DNA of 64,000 nt from Alphaproteobacteria bacterium (GCA_041396705.1 JAWKYB010000022.1:1-64000), one strand, 5' to 3'; shown: positions 18,061 to 27,120, counted from the stretch's first letter. Translations and numbers: made by a program. Notes: generated from the sequence alone by a model not told the origin.

Positions 18061-19086
18061 CTACCCGCCCAGTGTCTCGAGCAGGGCATGCAGGCGCTGC
18101 CCCTCGATCCAGTCGTCGTTGGTGTCGCTGGAATACTCGTAGCCTTCCGTCACCGGATGCGAGCCGGGATATTCCGGCGCGGTGGCGGACCAATAGAAGA
18201 AGGTCGGCAGGATGATGTAGCGGTCCGTCAGCTCGATGGTCTGGCCGGAGTCCTCCTTGGTGATCATCACCTCGTGCAATTTCTCGCCCGGCCGGATCCC
18301 GACTACCTTCTGCGGCAGCTGCGGCGCCATCGCGGCAGCGAGATCGGTCACCTTCATCGACGGGATCTTGGGCACGAAGATCTCGCCGCCCTGCATGATG
18401 CCGAGGCACGACAGCACGAAGTCGACCCCCTGCGGCAGCGTGATCCAGAACCGGGTCATCCGCGCGTCGGTGATCGGCAGGTGGTCGGCGCCCTCGGCGA
18501 TCAGGCGGCGGAACAGCGGCACCACGCTGCCGCGCGAGCCGAGCACGTTGCCGTAGCGGACCAGGGCGAATCGGGTCGGGGCGTGGCCGCTCAGGTTGTT
18601 GGCGGCGACGAAGATCTTGTCCGCTGCCAGCTTGCTGGCGCCATAGAGATTGACCGGGTTCGCCGCCTTGTCGGTCGACAGCGCGATCACCCGGCGCACG
18701 TTGTTCTGGATCGCCGCCTTGACCACGTTCTGCGCGCCGAGGACGTTGGTGTTGATGCATTCGAACGGGTTGTATTCGGCGATCGGCACGTGCTTCAGCG
18801 CGGCGGCGTGGATCACGATGTCGATGCCGCGCATGGCCATGTCCAGCCGGTCGCCGTCGCGCACGTCGCCGATGAAGTACCGGATCATCGGCGCGGTGTT
18901 CAGGTTCCAGCGCTGCGACATCTCGTATTGCTTCTGTTCGTCGCGCGAGAAGATGACCAGCTTCTTCGGCTTGTAGCGGGCCATCACCGTCTCGACGAAG
19001 GCGTTGCCGAACGAACCGGTGCCGCCGGTCACCAGCACGCTCTTGCCGTTCAGGTCGATGTCGATCGGATAGCTGGGGTTGCTCAT
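18061..19086 (-). CDS. pseB: UDP-N-acetylglucosamine 4,6-dehydratase (inverting)
   Basis: First enzyme of the pseudaminate pathway; a 341-residue extended SDR converting UDP-GlcNAc to the 4-keto-6-deoxy-L-arabino sugar. Recognisable parts are VTGGTGSFG (NADP site), IHAAALKHVPIAEYNP, STDKAANPVNLYGASKL with the catalytic Lys region, and the C-terminal GIRPGEKLHEVMITKED. Length and motif order are standard. ATG overlaps the ABC transporter stop by 4 bp. The TAG stop at 18063-18061 is immediately followed, in the same frame, by the pseC coding region. Confidence 0.95.
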   Translation of the reverse strand: MSNPSYPIDIDLNGKSVLVTGGTGSFGNAFVETVMARYKPKKLVIFSRDEQKQYEMSQRWNLNTAPMIRYFIGDVRDGDRLDMAMRGIDIVIHAAALKHVPIAEYNPFECINTNVLGAQNVVKAAIQNNVRRVIALSTDKAANPVNLYGASKLAADKIFVAANNLSGHAPTRFALVRYGNVLGSRGSVVPLFRRLIAEGADHLPITDARMTRFWITLPQGVDFVLSCLGIMQGGEIFVPKIPSMKVTDLAAAMAPQLPQKVVGIRPGEKLHEVMITKEDSGQTIELTDRYIILPTFFYWSATAPEYPGSHPVTEGYEYSSDTNDDWIEGQRLHALLETLGG

Positions 19087-20969
19087 TGTGCGACCGCTTT
19101 GGCTTTCTGCAGGGGGGTGGGCGCGTCCGGCATCGGGGCGTGCAGCGCCTGGCGGCGGAACGCGCCCGCATACCAGCCGCCGGCACGGACCAGTTCGTCG
19201 TGGGTGCCGGTCTCGGCGATCCGCCCGTCGATCAGCACGACGATCTGGTCGGCGACGCTGACGGTCGGCAGATGGTGGCCGATCATGATGATGGTGGTCC
19301 GGGTTTCGTTACGAATGTGTTGAAGCGCCTGCCGGAACAGCGCCTCCGATTCCGGGTCGAGGTTGCTGGTCGGCTCGTCCAGCAGCAGGATCGGCGCGCC
19401 GCGCACCAGCGCGCGGGCGAGGTCGAGCCGCTGGCGCTGCCCGCCGGACAGGGCGCTGCCGCCGGGGCCGATGCCGCCGTCGTAGCCGTCGGCGTGCCGC
19501 TCGATGAAGGCGGCCGCCTGGGCCAGCTCGGCCGCGCGGCGGATCTCGGCGTCGCTCGCGCCGGGCCGGCCGAGACGGATGTGGTCGGCGAAGGTGCCGT
19601 CGAACATCTGCGGCGTCTGCGGCGCGAACGCCATCGCCCCTCGCAGGCTCGACGTGGCGAATTCGGCCTGCGCGACGCCGTCATAGCGGATCGTCCCGGT
19701 CTGCGGCGTGCGCAGGCTCGCAAGCAGGTCGAGCAGGGTGGACTTGCCGGCGCCGGACGGTCCGACGATCGCGGTCAGGCGGTTGGCCGGGATGAACAGG
19801 TCGACGCCATGCAGGGCGGCGGGCTTGCCCGGCGCCTCGTAGCTGAAGTGGACGTCGGCAAAGGCAATGCCGTCGCGCAAAGGCTGGAATGCGCGGGTGC
19901 CGCCGACCGGATCGGGCGCGGCCTCCAGCGCGTCGAGCCGCGCCTTGACCACGTCGACCGACGGGATGGTGCCGAGGTAGGTCTGCCGCCGAAGCATCAG
20001 CTCCTTTCCGATCGGCGCCAGCCGCATCAGGATGAAGAAGAACAGGATCGTGGTCTCGAACGAAAGCAGCTGGCCTTCGACCGTCACGTACAGGATGACG
20101 AAGGCGAAGACCATGATCACCGGCTCGATCAGCACGCTGTACAGCGCGATCAGGCGCTGCAGCCCGATCATCCGGTCGCGCTGAACGCGGGTGAAGCGCG
20201 CGAAGGTCTCGGTCTCCGCCGCCTCGACGCCGGACAGCCGCACCAGCCGCACGGCGCCCAGCCGCTCGACGAGGAAGGACGACACGTTCCGGTTCGAATC
20301 GGTGACGCCCTGGCCGATGTGACGGACGTCGCGGGTGATGCGGGCGAGCAGCAGGGCCACCGCCAGCAGGATCAGGATCGCGGCGAGCGACAGGGTCGGC
20401 GACAGCACCAGGACGATGGCCAGGTAGCAGGCACCGAGCATGCAATAGGCGATGCAGTCGATGGCGGCGGAAATGGCGCCGATCGCCCGGGCCAGCTCGG
20501 TGGTCATCTCGTTGACCAGCACGCCCGGCCTGATGCGGTCGGTCGTCTCGAAACGGGCGTTCAGATACAGCTGGAAGCCGCGGTCGCGCACGTTGCGGAT
20601 CAGCTCGTTCTGGACATGGAAGGAGAACACCTGGCGCAGGTAGGAGAACGCCTGGCGCAGGACGATGGCGATGAACGCGCCGATCAGCAGGGTGCCGAGC
20701 CCGACCTCGATCCCGATCTCGTCCGATACCGACAGGATGACCTGCCAGGCGTCGGAGGATTCGGCGAGCTTGGCCGTGTCGCCGGCGGCGTCCATGTATT
20801 CCAGGATGGGCACGATACTGCCCAGCCCGAGCGTCTCGAATGCGACGGCGGCCAGCTGCAGCAGCAGGATCAGCGCGACCCAGTTCCAGCGGTAGTGCAG
20901 ACGCCGCATGCCGTCGACGAAGCCGGGCAGGAAGGCGCGCACGGGCCGCAGCAGCCGGTTCTCAGCCAT
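19083..20969 (-). CDS. ABC transporter ATP-binding/permease, PglK-like flippase
   Basis: A 628-residue half-transporter. The N-terminal ~340 residues carry about six membrane helices; the opening helix with FETLGLGSIVPILEYMD is typical of PglK-like lipid-linked oligosaccharide flippases. The ATPase domain has Walker A GPSGAGKST, signature LSGGQRQRLDLARAL, Walker B ILLLDEPTSNLD and the switch His in MIGHHLPT. The start overlaps the end of the CBS-nucleotidyltransferase gene by 8 bp. It probably moves the lipid-linked glycan across the inner membrane; the substrate is inferred from context. Confidence 0.88.
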   Translation of the reverse strand: MAENRLLRPVRAFLPGFVDGMRRLHYRWNWVALILLLQLAAVAFETLGLGSIVPILEYMDAAGDTAKLAESSDAWQVILSVSDEIGIEVGLGTLLIGAFIAIVLRQAFSYLRQVFSFHVQNELIRNVRDRGFQLYLNARFETTDRIRPGVLVNEMTTELARAIGAISAAIDCIAYCMLGACYLAIVLVLSPTLSLAAILILLAVALLLARITRDVRHIGQGVTDSNRNVSSFLVERLGAVRLVRLSGVEAAETETFARFTRVQRDRMIGLQRLIALYSVLIEPVIMVFAFVILYVTVEGQLLSFETTILFFFILMRLAPIGKELMLRRQTYLGTIPSVDVVKARLDALEAAPDPVGGTRAFQPLRDGIAFADVHFSYEAPGKPAALHGVDLFIPANRLTAIVGPSGAGKSTLLDLLASLRTPQTGTIRYDGVAQAEFATSSLRGAMAFAPQTPQMFDGTFADHIRLGRPGASDAEIRRAAELAQAAAFIERHADGYDGGIGPGGSALSGGQRQRLDLARALVRGAPILLLDEPTSNLDPESEALFRQALQHIRNETRTTIIMIGHHLPTVSVADQIVVLIDGRIAETGTHDELVRAGGWYAGAFRRQALHAPMPDAPTPLQKAKAVAQ

Positions 20970-22035
20970 CGGCGGCTCCCGCGTTGCGCGGCCCGGCCAG
21001 GCTGCTGTCGGCGGCGGCCAGGTCGTGCGGCCGCCCGACGTCGGTCCAGTATTCGTGGATCGGGAACAGGCCGATGCGCAGCCCCACCTCCTGGGCGGCG
21101 TTCAGCACCTCCGGCATGTCGACCGGCCGGCCGCGGGGGATCAGCGCCAGCACCGCCGGCTCGAGGTAGTAGAGCCCGGCGGAGATGTACTCGGAGATCA
21201 GCGGCTTCTCGTCGATGCGGCGGAACAACCCGTGCTCGTCGTGCCTGACCACGCCGAACGGCAGCCGGTGCTCGTAGCGCGAGACGCCGATGGTCGCGTC
21301 GTGCTGGTGGCGCACGTGGAAGTCGTGCAGGGCGGCGAAGTCGGCGTCGGTGATGACGTCGCCATTGACGACAAGGACCGGGCCGGCACCGAGGTCGGGA
21401 ATCAGGGTCAGCGCGCCGGCGGTGCCGAGCGGCTGGTCCTCGATGACGTAGTGGAGCGCGATCGAGCCGCGGCGGGCCTCGCCGAAGGCGCGCACCTGGT
21501 CGGCGAGATAATGCAGCGTCAGATAGGCCCGCGGCACGGCGGCGGCCTCGAGGCTGGCGATGACATGCTCCAGGATCGGCTTGCCCGCCACCGGCAGCAG
21601 CGGCTTCGGCGTGTTCCGGGTGCGCTCGCCGAGCCGGGTGCCGAAGCCGCCGGCCATCACCACCGCGGTGCCGATGCCGCCGAGCCGCGATCCGGGCGCC
21701 AGCACCTCGCACACGCGGCCGCCGTCGTCGAGGATCGGCAGGAACTTCATCCCGCCGGCCAGTTCGCGGTTGCGGCTGTCGTCGCCGCTGCGTCCGGCGA
21801 CATAGGCGGTGTGCATGCAGTCGCGCACCGGGTCGTCCAGGCTGACGCCGCGCAGCAGCGCGCGGCGCACGTCGCCGTCGGTCACCGTGCCCAGCAGGCG
21901 GCGGTTGCTGTCGACCACCAGCTGGAACAGGTGGTCGCTGGCGTTCAGGCGGGTCATTGCCAGGCGGATCGGCTGGTCGGGCGCGCATTCGTAGCCCGAC
22001 AGGTCGGTCACCCGGACCAGGCCGCGCCGGCTCAC
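20962..22035 (-). CDS. CBS-domain nucleotidyltransferase (PtmE-like)
   Basis: A 357-residue protein with an N-terminal CBS pair (residues ~1-115) and a sugar-1-phosphate nucleotidyltransferase domain starting at VVMAGGFGTRLG with the Lys of TPKPLLPVAGKP, and VVNGDVITDADF for the metal site. PtmE of Campylobacter, with the same architecture, makes GDP-glucosamine for the legionaminate pathway. GTG at 22035 overlaps the upstream cytidylyltransferase stop (GTGA). CBS domains could give adenylate-dependent control. The nucleotide used here cannot be read from sequence. Confidence 0.88.
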   Translation of the reverse strand: MSRRGLVRVTDLSGYECAPDQPIRLAMTRLNASDHLFQLVVDSNRRLLGTVTDGDVRRALLRGVSLDDPVRDCMHTAYVAGRSGDDSRNRELAGGMKFLPILDDGGRVCEVLAPGSRLGGIGTAVVMAGGFGTRLGERTRNTPKPLLPVAGKPILEHVIASLEAAAVPRAYLTLHYLADQVRAFGEARRGSIALHYVIEDQPLGTAGALTLIPDLGAGPVLVVNGDVITDADFAALHDFHVRHQHDATIGVSRYEHRLPFGVVRHDEHGLFRRIDEKPLISEYISAGLYYLEPAVLALIPRGRPVDMPEVLNAAQEVGLRIGLFPIHEYWTDVGRPHDLAAADSSLAGPRNAGAADG

Positions 22036-22736
22036 GGTGCGCTCCCGGCCGGACGGGCGGCCAGTGCGGCGATCAGGGCGTCGGCCATGAACCAGTCGTC
22101 CTCGGTATCCACATCGAGACCGCGCGGCGGTGCCAGCGGCAGCGGCAGGATCGGCCCGGCATAGAGCGTCTCGTCGCGGCGCAGTGCGGCGACCCGGGTG
22201 AGGTAGAGGGCGCCGTTGGGCACATAGACCGGACGGCGGCCATCGGTGCCGGCCAGCGGCGCCATGCCGCCGTCCGAGGTCGGCACATAGACATGGCCGG
22301 CGGCGACATGCAGGGCGTCGACAGCGACGACGCTGTCGTGCAGCGGGTGCTCGTCGAGCAGGGCGACCGCCCGGCGCAGGCACGCGCCGCCGCGCAGCGG
22401 CGACGTCGGCTGCAGCACCATCACCGCGGCGGGGTCCGCACCGTGCGTCGCCCGCCACCAATCCAGCGCATGCAGCACGGCGCCGACGGTCGGCGCCGCG
22501 TCGCCGGCCAGTGCGGCCGGGCGCAGGAACGGAACCTGCCAGCCGATCCGCTGGCCTTCCGCCGCGATGGCCGCGTCGTCGGTGGTCAGCAGCACCGGCG
22601 CCGCCAGCCCCGATGCGGCGATCGCCTCGGCCGTGTGCGCCAGCAGCGACCGGCCGGCCAGCGGGCGCAGGTTCTTGCCCGGCAGCCGCTTCGACCCGCC
22701 GCGGGCCGGGACGAGCACCAGCAGGTCCGCGCGCAC
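22032..22736 (-). CDS. NeuA/PseF/LegF-type CMP-nonulosonate cytidylyltransferase
   Basis: A 234-residue cytidylyltransferase that activates a nonulosonic acid with CTP. The N-terminal PARGGSKRLPGKN is the CTP-binding signature; QPTSPLR and the C-terminal DVDTEDDW follow in normal order. GTG at 22736, 5 bp after the previous stop, is the only sensible start. Next to the PtmE-like gene it resembles LegF/PtmB, but pseudaminate enzymes (PseF) have the same motifs, so the sugar may be either. The fused SpsF domain elsewhere in the operon is a second candidate. Confidence 0.88.
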   Translation of the reverse strand: MRADLLVLVPARGGSKRLPGKNLRPLAGRSLLAHTAEAIAASGLAAPVLLTTDDAAIAAEGQRIGWQVPFLRPAALAGDAAPTVGAVLHALDWWRATHGADPAAVMVLQPTSPLRGGACLRRAVALLDEHPLHDSVVAVDALHVAAGHVYVPTSDGGMAPLAGTDGRRPVYVPNGALYLTRVAALRRDETLYAGPILPLPLAPPRGLDVDTEDDWFMADALIAALAARPAGSAP

Positions 22737-22741
22737 CGCGC

Positions 22742-23581
22742 TCAGGCGTGCCTCGCCCGGCGCCGCGCCGCCCATTCGCCATACTGGTTGCGCAACCACT
22801 GGAACCCGGGCATGTGCGTCGGATCCGCCCGGAACGGATCCAGGTGCTCGACGGCGCTGATCACGGTCGGGTCCGACAACGAATGCTTGACGATGTGCGT
22901 GATCAGCCGGTTGTTCGCCGTCAGTTGGACCTGTCCGATCCATTCGTCGCGACCTTCGGCCAGCATCGTGCCGAGGTCCAGCCGATGCACGCCCAACGCC
23001 GGGACGCGCTGGCGCGCCGGCCGTTGGCCGTCGCTGGCCAGCAGCTGGGCCAGCACTGGCTTCTTGTATGGATTGACCAGGATCAGGCTGTCGCCGAGGT
23101 TGCGGCGGCGATCGATGTGAATCACCGAGTAGGCGTCGACATAGCGGCCGAACAGCGCGATCTGACTGATCACCTGCGGTGACCCGAACTTCCAGGTGTG
23201 ACAGGTGACGAAGCCTTTGCGTCGCTCGCCGCTGTATATGTTGTAGAAGCTGGGCAGCCGGCGACCGGCGAACAGCGGCGTGTCGTCCTTGGCACGCACG
23301 CCGTATTCGAGAAAGCCGCCATCCTCCGGCCAGTCGGCTGCCAGAGCCGCGCGGCAGGTCAGCCAGTGGCTTGGCGCCGATTCGATTCTGCCGCGGCCGA
23401 ACACGATTTCATCGGCCCCCTCGTCGACAACGGTGCCGCCGGCGGACACCCGCCAGTATTGTTCGGCGACCCCGCCCTGCGGCCGCACGACGTCGACCAG
23501 GGCAGCCGGTGGCATGACGATTGTGCAGGCGTAGCCTTTCGGCAGCCAGGTCACGATCGGGATCAGGAATGCCGAGGCCAT
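22742..23581 (-). CDS. Hypothetical protein of glycan locus
   Basis: A 279-residue protein of unknown function. It is predicted mainly beta, with distinctive parts FYNIYSGERRKGFVTCHTW, VIHIDRRRNLGDSLILVNPYKKPV and the Trp-rich GFQWLRNQYGEW tail. No signal peptide; the start is slightly hydrophobic (ASAFLIPIVTWLP). ATG at 23581 lies 1 bp after the stop of the BFD-like gene, so these two are coupled. The NPYKKP/HRLDL pattern recalls beta-sandwich accessory proteins in other glycan loci, but I cannot name a family. Confidence 0.78.
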   Translation of the reverse strand: MASAFLIPIVTWLPKGYACTIVMPPAALVDVVRPQGGVAEQYWRVSAGGTVVDEGADEIVFGRGRIESAPSHWLTCRAALAADWPEDGGFLEYGVRAKDDTPLFAGRRLPSFYNIYSGERRKGFVTCHTWKFGSPQVISQIALFGRYVDAYSVIHIDRRRNLGDSLILVNPYKKPVLAQLLASDGQRPARQRVPALGVHRLDLGTMLAEGRDEWIGQVQLTANNRLITHIVKHSLSDPTVISAVEHLDPFRADPTHMPGFQWLRNQYGEWAARRRARHA

Positions 23582-23582
23582 G

Positions 23583-24551
23583 TCACAAATGATCCAGCGA
23601 CAACCGTGACAGGTCCGGCGAAGCAATTAGCAGGTGAAGCTTGCCATAGCCGGAAGACCGCAGGTCGGCGGTCACCAACGCTTCGTCGCGACCCGCGGGT
23701 AGACTTGGTTTTGCTTCGATAAGGCGTCCTTCAAAGGGGCCGAGCGCATGATCTGCCGTCGCGAACGTCTCGTTGCCGGTCTCGGCGAGCCGGTAGCTCA
23801 GGCTGAGCGAGAATGGCGCGTCAGCGCAGTTTACTGCCGTGAAAAAGATCCGCTCCGCCGTCGGCCGGTAGTGGAATGACACCGACTTGCGATATCCCCG
23901 ATTGGGCGCCTGGAAATGCAGGCTGGCCGCCGCAGACGCGGTGACGATTTCCACCTGCGGCCTGGTCGTTCCGCGAACGCCCGGGCGCACGGCAACCCGG
24001 TCGACCGCGACACTGCCGACCGTGAGTTCCTCGGCCGGGGGAAGATGCTGCGACAACGGAAGCCGCAACATGCCGTCGACCGGCAGTGTTTCGCGGGCGC
24101 GCAGCACGATGCGACCCGATGTGTCCCTGATCTGGTAGGCGATGCGGAAGTCGGTCTCGCCGCTGCCGCGCTGATAGAGCAGCGCGTGGTTGGACACCCA
24201 CAGGAACTGCTCGACCCCGGCGCCATGCAGGACAGGCATCCAGTTGGTGCGATTGGTCGCGACGGGCGGAGACAGGCGGTCGAGAAAGCCGTAGACGCGC
24301 TGCTTGAAACTGCGTCGCGCGGCTTTGGTTTCGGTCGGCGCGCCGGAATGGGTCGGGGCGGCGCGCGGCGCCTCGACAAAGAAATGCTCGAGGTCGAGCA
24401 TGCAGGCCGTGCAAACCTGCCCGGCGCCGGTCGCGGCCAGAAAGGCATCGAAGGACTGCCCCGGCGCCGTGGCGAGCCGGCTCGTTGCCGCCTTGCGGCC
24501 CAGGCCGACGCAGGCGCACAGAATCTCGTCGGCCTCGTCCGGCTGGGTCAT
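23583..24551 (-). CDS. Protein with N-terminal BFD-like [2Fe-2S] signature and beta-rich domain
   Basis: A 322-residue protein. The first ~60 residues contain ILCACVG and VCTACMLDL, giving a CxC-x32-CxxC spacing that matches the [2Fe-2S]-binding fold of bacterioferritin-associated ferredoxin and NifU/nitrite reductase middle domains. The remaining ~230 residues are beta-rich without a recognised catalytic motif (WMPVLHGAGVEQFLWVSN, KLHLLIASPDLSR). ATG at 24551 overlaps the methyltransferase TGA (TGATG). An iron-sulfur domain is unexpected in such a locus; redox chemistry or a structural role is possible. Confidence 0.8.
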   Translation of the reverse strand: MTQPDEADEILCACVGLGRKAATSRLATAPGQSFDAFLAATGAGQVCTACMLDLEHFFVEAPRAAPTHSGAPTETKAARRSFKQRVYGFLDRLSPPVATNRTNWMPVLHGAGVEQFLWVSNHALLYQRGSGETDFRIAYQIRDTSGRIVLRARETLPVDGMLRLPLSQHLPPAEELTVGSVAVDRVAVRPGVRGTTRPQVEIVTASAAASLHFQAPNRGYRKSVSFHYRPTAERIFFTAVNCADAPFSLSLSYRLAETGNETFATADHALGPFEGRLIEAKPSLPAGRDEALVTADLRSSGYGKLHLLIASPDLSRLSLDHL

Positions 24552-25288
24552 CAGTTCGCCCGACGGGCGCACACCATCACGTCACCGCGATCGCGCCAGT
24601 CTTCCTGAACGGCGAAATCGAGTCCGCAATCGGCGCACAGGGCCTGCATGTCGGCCCGCGTGTACCAAAAATCCTTGATGTTCATGCGCCGGCGGCGGTC
24701 GGCTTCGGCGAACGTGAAGTAGAATGCGCCGTCCGGCGCCAACAGGCCACGAATCGCCCGGAATGCGGTGCGTACGTCGGACTCTGGCATATGGGTGACC
24801 ACGGAATTGGCCCAGACATAGTCGAAGGTCTGCCCGGTCAGTTCGCGCAACCTGCAGTCGCCCACCACGTGAGTCTCGAACCGATCCGCCGGAATGCCGT
24901 GATCGCTAAGCAGTCTGATGCCCCGCTCGACCCGGTGGCCGGAAATATCCACGCCGACATACCGATTGTCATCTAGGTAGCGGATGAAATGCAGCCCGCT
25001 GCGAAGCATCCCGCAGCCGAAATCCAACAGACGATGGTGTGCGAGCAGGCCATGCGCGACCAAGTAGTCGCGGTGGATCTGACCGCCGCCGAGATAGCGC
25101 TGGCTGACCGGCCTGTTGGCATCGCCGGCAACATAGGCATCCAGGCGATGCGCATAAAAGTCCACCCAGGAACGGCCGCGAAGCCGGTAGGCAAGGAAAT
25201 AGATCAGCCACTCGCGCGGAAGCACAAAGAACTTGTAACGCAGCGAATTGTGGCGCCCACGGAGCGCTTTCTTGATCGTTTCGATCAT
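24551..25288 (-). CDS. Class I SAM-dependent methyltransferase
   Basis: About 245 residues. Methyltransferase motif I LLDFGCGMLRSG near residue 87, YVGVDISGHRVERG, VGDCRLREL and FDYVWANSVVTHM define a class I (Methyltransf_11/25-like) fold. A basic/aromatic N-terminus (FFVLPREWLIYFLAYRLRGR) could associate with the membrane. ATG at 25288 follows a purine-rich AAAGT stretch. It sits in the visibly less GC-rich part of the locus with a sulfotransferase upstream. Substrate unknown; probably a sugar or lipid-linked glycan. Confidence 0.82.
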   Translation of the reverse strand: MIETIKKALRGRHNSLRYKFFVLPREWLIYFLAYRLRGRSWVDFYAHRLDAYVAGDANRPVSQRYLGGGQIHRDYLVAHGLLAHHRLLDFGCGMLRSGLHFIRYLDDNRYVGVDISGHRVERGIRLLSDHGIPADRFETHVVGDCRLRELTGQTFDYVWANSVVTHMPESDVRTAFRAIRGLLAPDGAFYFTFAEADRRRRMNIKDFWYTRADMQALCADCGLDFAVQEDWRDRGDVMVCARRAN

Positions 25289-25340
25289 TTTACGGGACTT
25301 TCCGCCGCGGTGCTCGTCGTTCCTCTCAGCAGTGGTCGAA

Positions 25341-26294
25341 TCAGGTCGGACCGTAGCCGAACCGCATGCGGAAGCCGGCCAGATGGCGGGTGACCAGGTC
25401 GACCTCCGCCTCATCGAGGGACAGGACAGGCCGGCGCGCGGCGGACGTCTCGATTCCGTCCGTCGCCTTGAAGCTCGATATGCCGGGCCAATGCTGGCCC
25501 CGCATCGTGGGCTGCAGCAGGCATGGATCGAATGCGATTTCCAGCCAGTCGGCAAGCGCCCGCATCGTCGGTTCCGGCTCTGCGACAAGGGATTCGTAGC
25601 GAACCACGCGCGTCCGATCAGGGTCTGCAGTGTCGATCCGATCCAGCAGACGTTGGAAGTTCCTCACATTCTGGGCGAGCAGGGGCCAGGTCAGCAGCTT
25701 TTCGCCGCGCAACTCCCGCGACCGCTTCAGGCTGTCCAGAGAGGAGATCGGGTCTCGCACGATTACGATTGCGCGCGCGTCGGGAATCGATGCCAGGGCG
25801 CTGGCTGCGGATTTGCCGTAGTCCGGGGCTTTCAGGCAGCAATAGCGACGCGGGTCCTGCCGCATGCCGGCCAGATAGGCATGCGCAAGACGGAGCCACA
25901 GCCCGCAGACGCCGCCCCTGGCCGGCTGCGCGAGCGAAGCGATGAAGCATTCTTCGTCCCAGTCCGCCTGGATTTCGACGTCGGAAACGCTGCCGCGGTC
26001 TCGGGATTGACGGTAGGGCCGCTCGACTGGCGGCATCACCTGCTTGTCGCGGAGGCCGGCGACGAGAGCGTTCAGGTCGACAGGGATGGCGTCAAGAAAA
26101 AGGTCGGCACCGGCCGGGCCCATGTCGTCGAGGTATTCGAAGAGGAAGCCCTCGTCGACCAGCCAGTTGACCTCCGGATGTCCGTCGAAAAGGTTGTAGA
26201 TGAGGCTGGTGCCGGATCGCGGTGCGCCAGTTATCACCAGCGGGGAGCAGTCGCCTGCTGGAGCGCTGCGGCGGGCGGAGAGGTCAGCTGGCAT
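25341..26294 (-). CDS. Sulfotransferase family protein
   Basis: Predicted PAPS-dependent sulfotransferase, 317 residues. The 5'-phosphosulfate loop ITGAPRSGTSLIYNLF is near residue 20, and the 3'-phosphate element IVIVRDPISSLDSLKRSRE near residue 170. Both are textbook and better preserved than in the other sulfotransferase at 2227-3132. ATG at 26294 overlaps the preceding gene by 11 bp. Two different sulfotransferases in one locus imply that the glycan, or two sugars of it, is sulfated. No PAPS-making genes are in the window. Confidence 0.87.
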   Translation of the reverse strand: MPADLSARRSAPAGDCSPLVITGAPRSGTSLIYNLFDGHPEVNWLVDEGFLFEYLDDMGPAGADLFLDAIPVDLNALVAGLRDKQVMPPVERPYRQSRDRGSVSDVEIQADWDEECFIASLAQPARGGVCGLWLRLAHAYLAGMRQDPRRYCCLKAPDYGKSAASALASIPDARAIVIVRDPISSLDSLKRSRELRGEKLLTWPLLAQNVRNFQRLLDRIDTADPDRTRVVRYESLVAEPEPTMRALADWLEIAFDPCLLQPTMRGQHWPGISSFKATDGIETSAARRPVLSLDEAEVDLVTRHLAGFRMRFGYGPT

Positions 26295-27120
26295 GAGCGA
26301 ACTCGCGGCGCTGCGCGTCGAGGCCGAGGCTGTCGGTCAGTGCACGGAAGGCATTGTCCAGGGCTTCCGGCCCGATCGAGTCCGGCTCCGAAGGCACGAA
26401 CGTCCCAAGATCGAACGACGTGTCGATCACGGCCTGCAAAAAGCGTTGTCCATCTGCGCGGGCCTTGTGTTCATCGAACGTCATGGCGAAGGCGCGCTCA
26501 AGATAGCCCTTCAGCTGTGCCTCGTCGGTCACGACCAATACGTGATCGAGCAAATTGTACGTGTTGTGCCGCCCGAAACTGATCACCGGCTTACCCATGA
26601 CTGCGCCTTCGAAGCCGCTGCTGCCGCTGATCGTGACGACGACACGGCAATTGCGGGTCGCCGCCATCCCGAGCTCCGCCATGTTCATCAGACGGACGTT
26701 CTTCAACTCGCTGATCTGGCCGATGAAGTCTGCCGGCCGGCGGCCGGTGGCCGCAAAATGCTCCTTGACGGCCAAAGTGGCGCCGGCGGGCAGGTCCCGT
26801 GCCACCGATATGATTGCAGCGAGCTGGTAGAGATATTCCGGCGACAGCCGCTGCAGGGCGGTCTCCGGTTCCGTTGCCAGCGGGAAGAATGCGAAAGGTG
26901 CGTCCGCGAACCCTTCGAGGCCGGGCAATTCCGCGCTGGTCATGCGGGCGATGTCGCGCCTGCGACGCCACAGATAGGTGGCGTTCTCCAGTACATAATA
27001 ACCTTTCGCCTTCTGGTAGCCGCGAAGATGCCAATACAGGTAGCGGGCAAACAGAAACGCCGTCTTCTTGAGCGTCAGCAGGACAGAAACGTCCTTCCGA
27101 TGCCTTTCGCGAAAGCGCAT
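26284..27120 (-). CDS. C-terminal half of a glycosyltransferase-like protein (probable frameshift)
   Basis: 278 residues encoding a GT-B-like C-terminal lobe: ISVARDLPAGATLAVKEH, VRLMNMAELGMAATR, then VVTISGSSGFEGAVMGKPVISFG, typical of capsule/surface-polysaccharide transferases. The preceding gene (27075-27755) encodes only an N-terminal Rossmann-like lobe and overlaps it by 46 bp in another frame. One missing base near 27121-27125 would join both into a ~490-residue protein. An ATG exists at 27120, so expression as a separate polypeptide cannot be excluded. It ends inside the sulfotransferase start. Confidence 0.72.
   Translation of the reverse strand: MRFRERHRKDVSVLLTLKKTAFLFARYLYWHLRGYQKAKGYYVLENATYLWRRRRDIARMTSAELPGLEGFADAPFAFFPLATEPETALQRLSPEYLYQLAAIISVARDLPAGATLAVKEHFAATGRRPADFIGQISELKNVRLMNMAELGMAATRNCRVVVTISGSSGFEGAVMGKPVISFGRHNTYNLLDHVLVVTDEAQLKGYLERAFAMTFDEHKARADGQRFLQAVIDTSFDLGTFVPSEPDSIGPEALDNAFRALTDSLGLDAQRREFAHAS

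Noticed and set aside
18061..18063. Recoded TAG joining PseB-PseC and aminotransferase-HisF into fusions
   Set aside because: TAG ends several other genes here at their natural C-termini (the 14283 GNAT gene, DUF547, BI-1, FIST, NTF2-like, DUF1579), so it is a normal stop.
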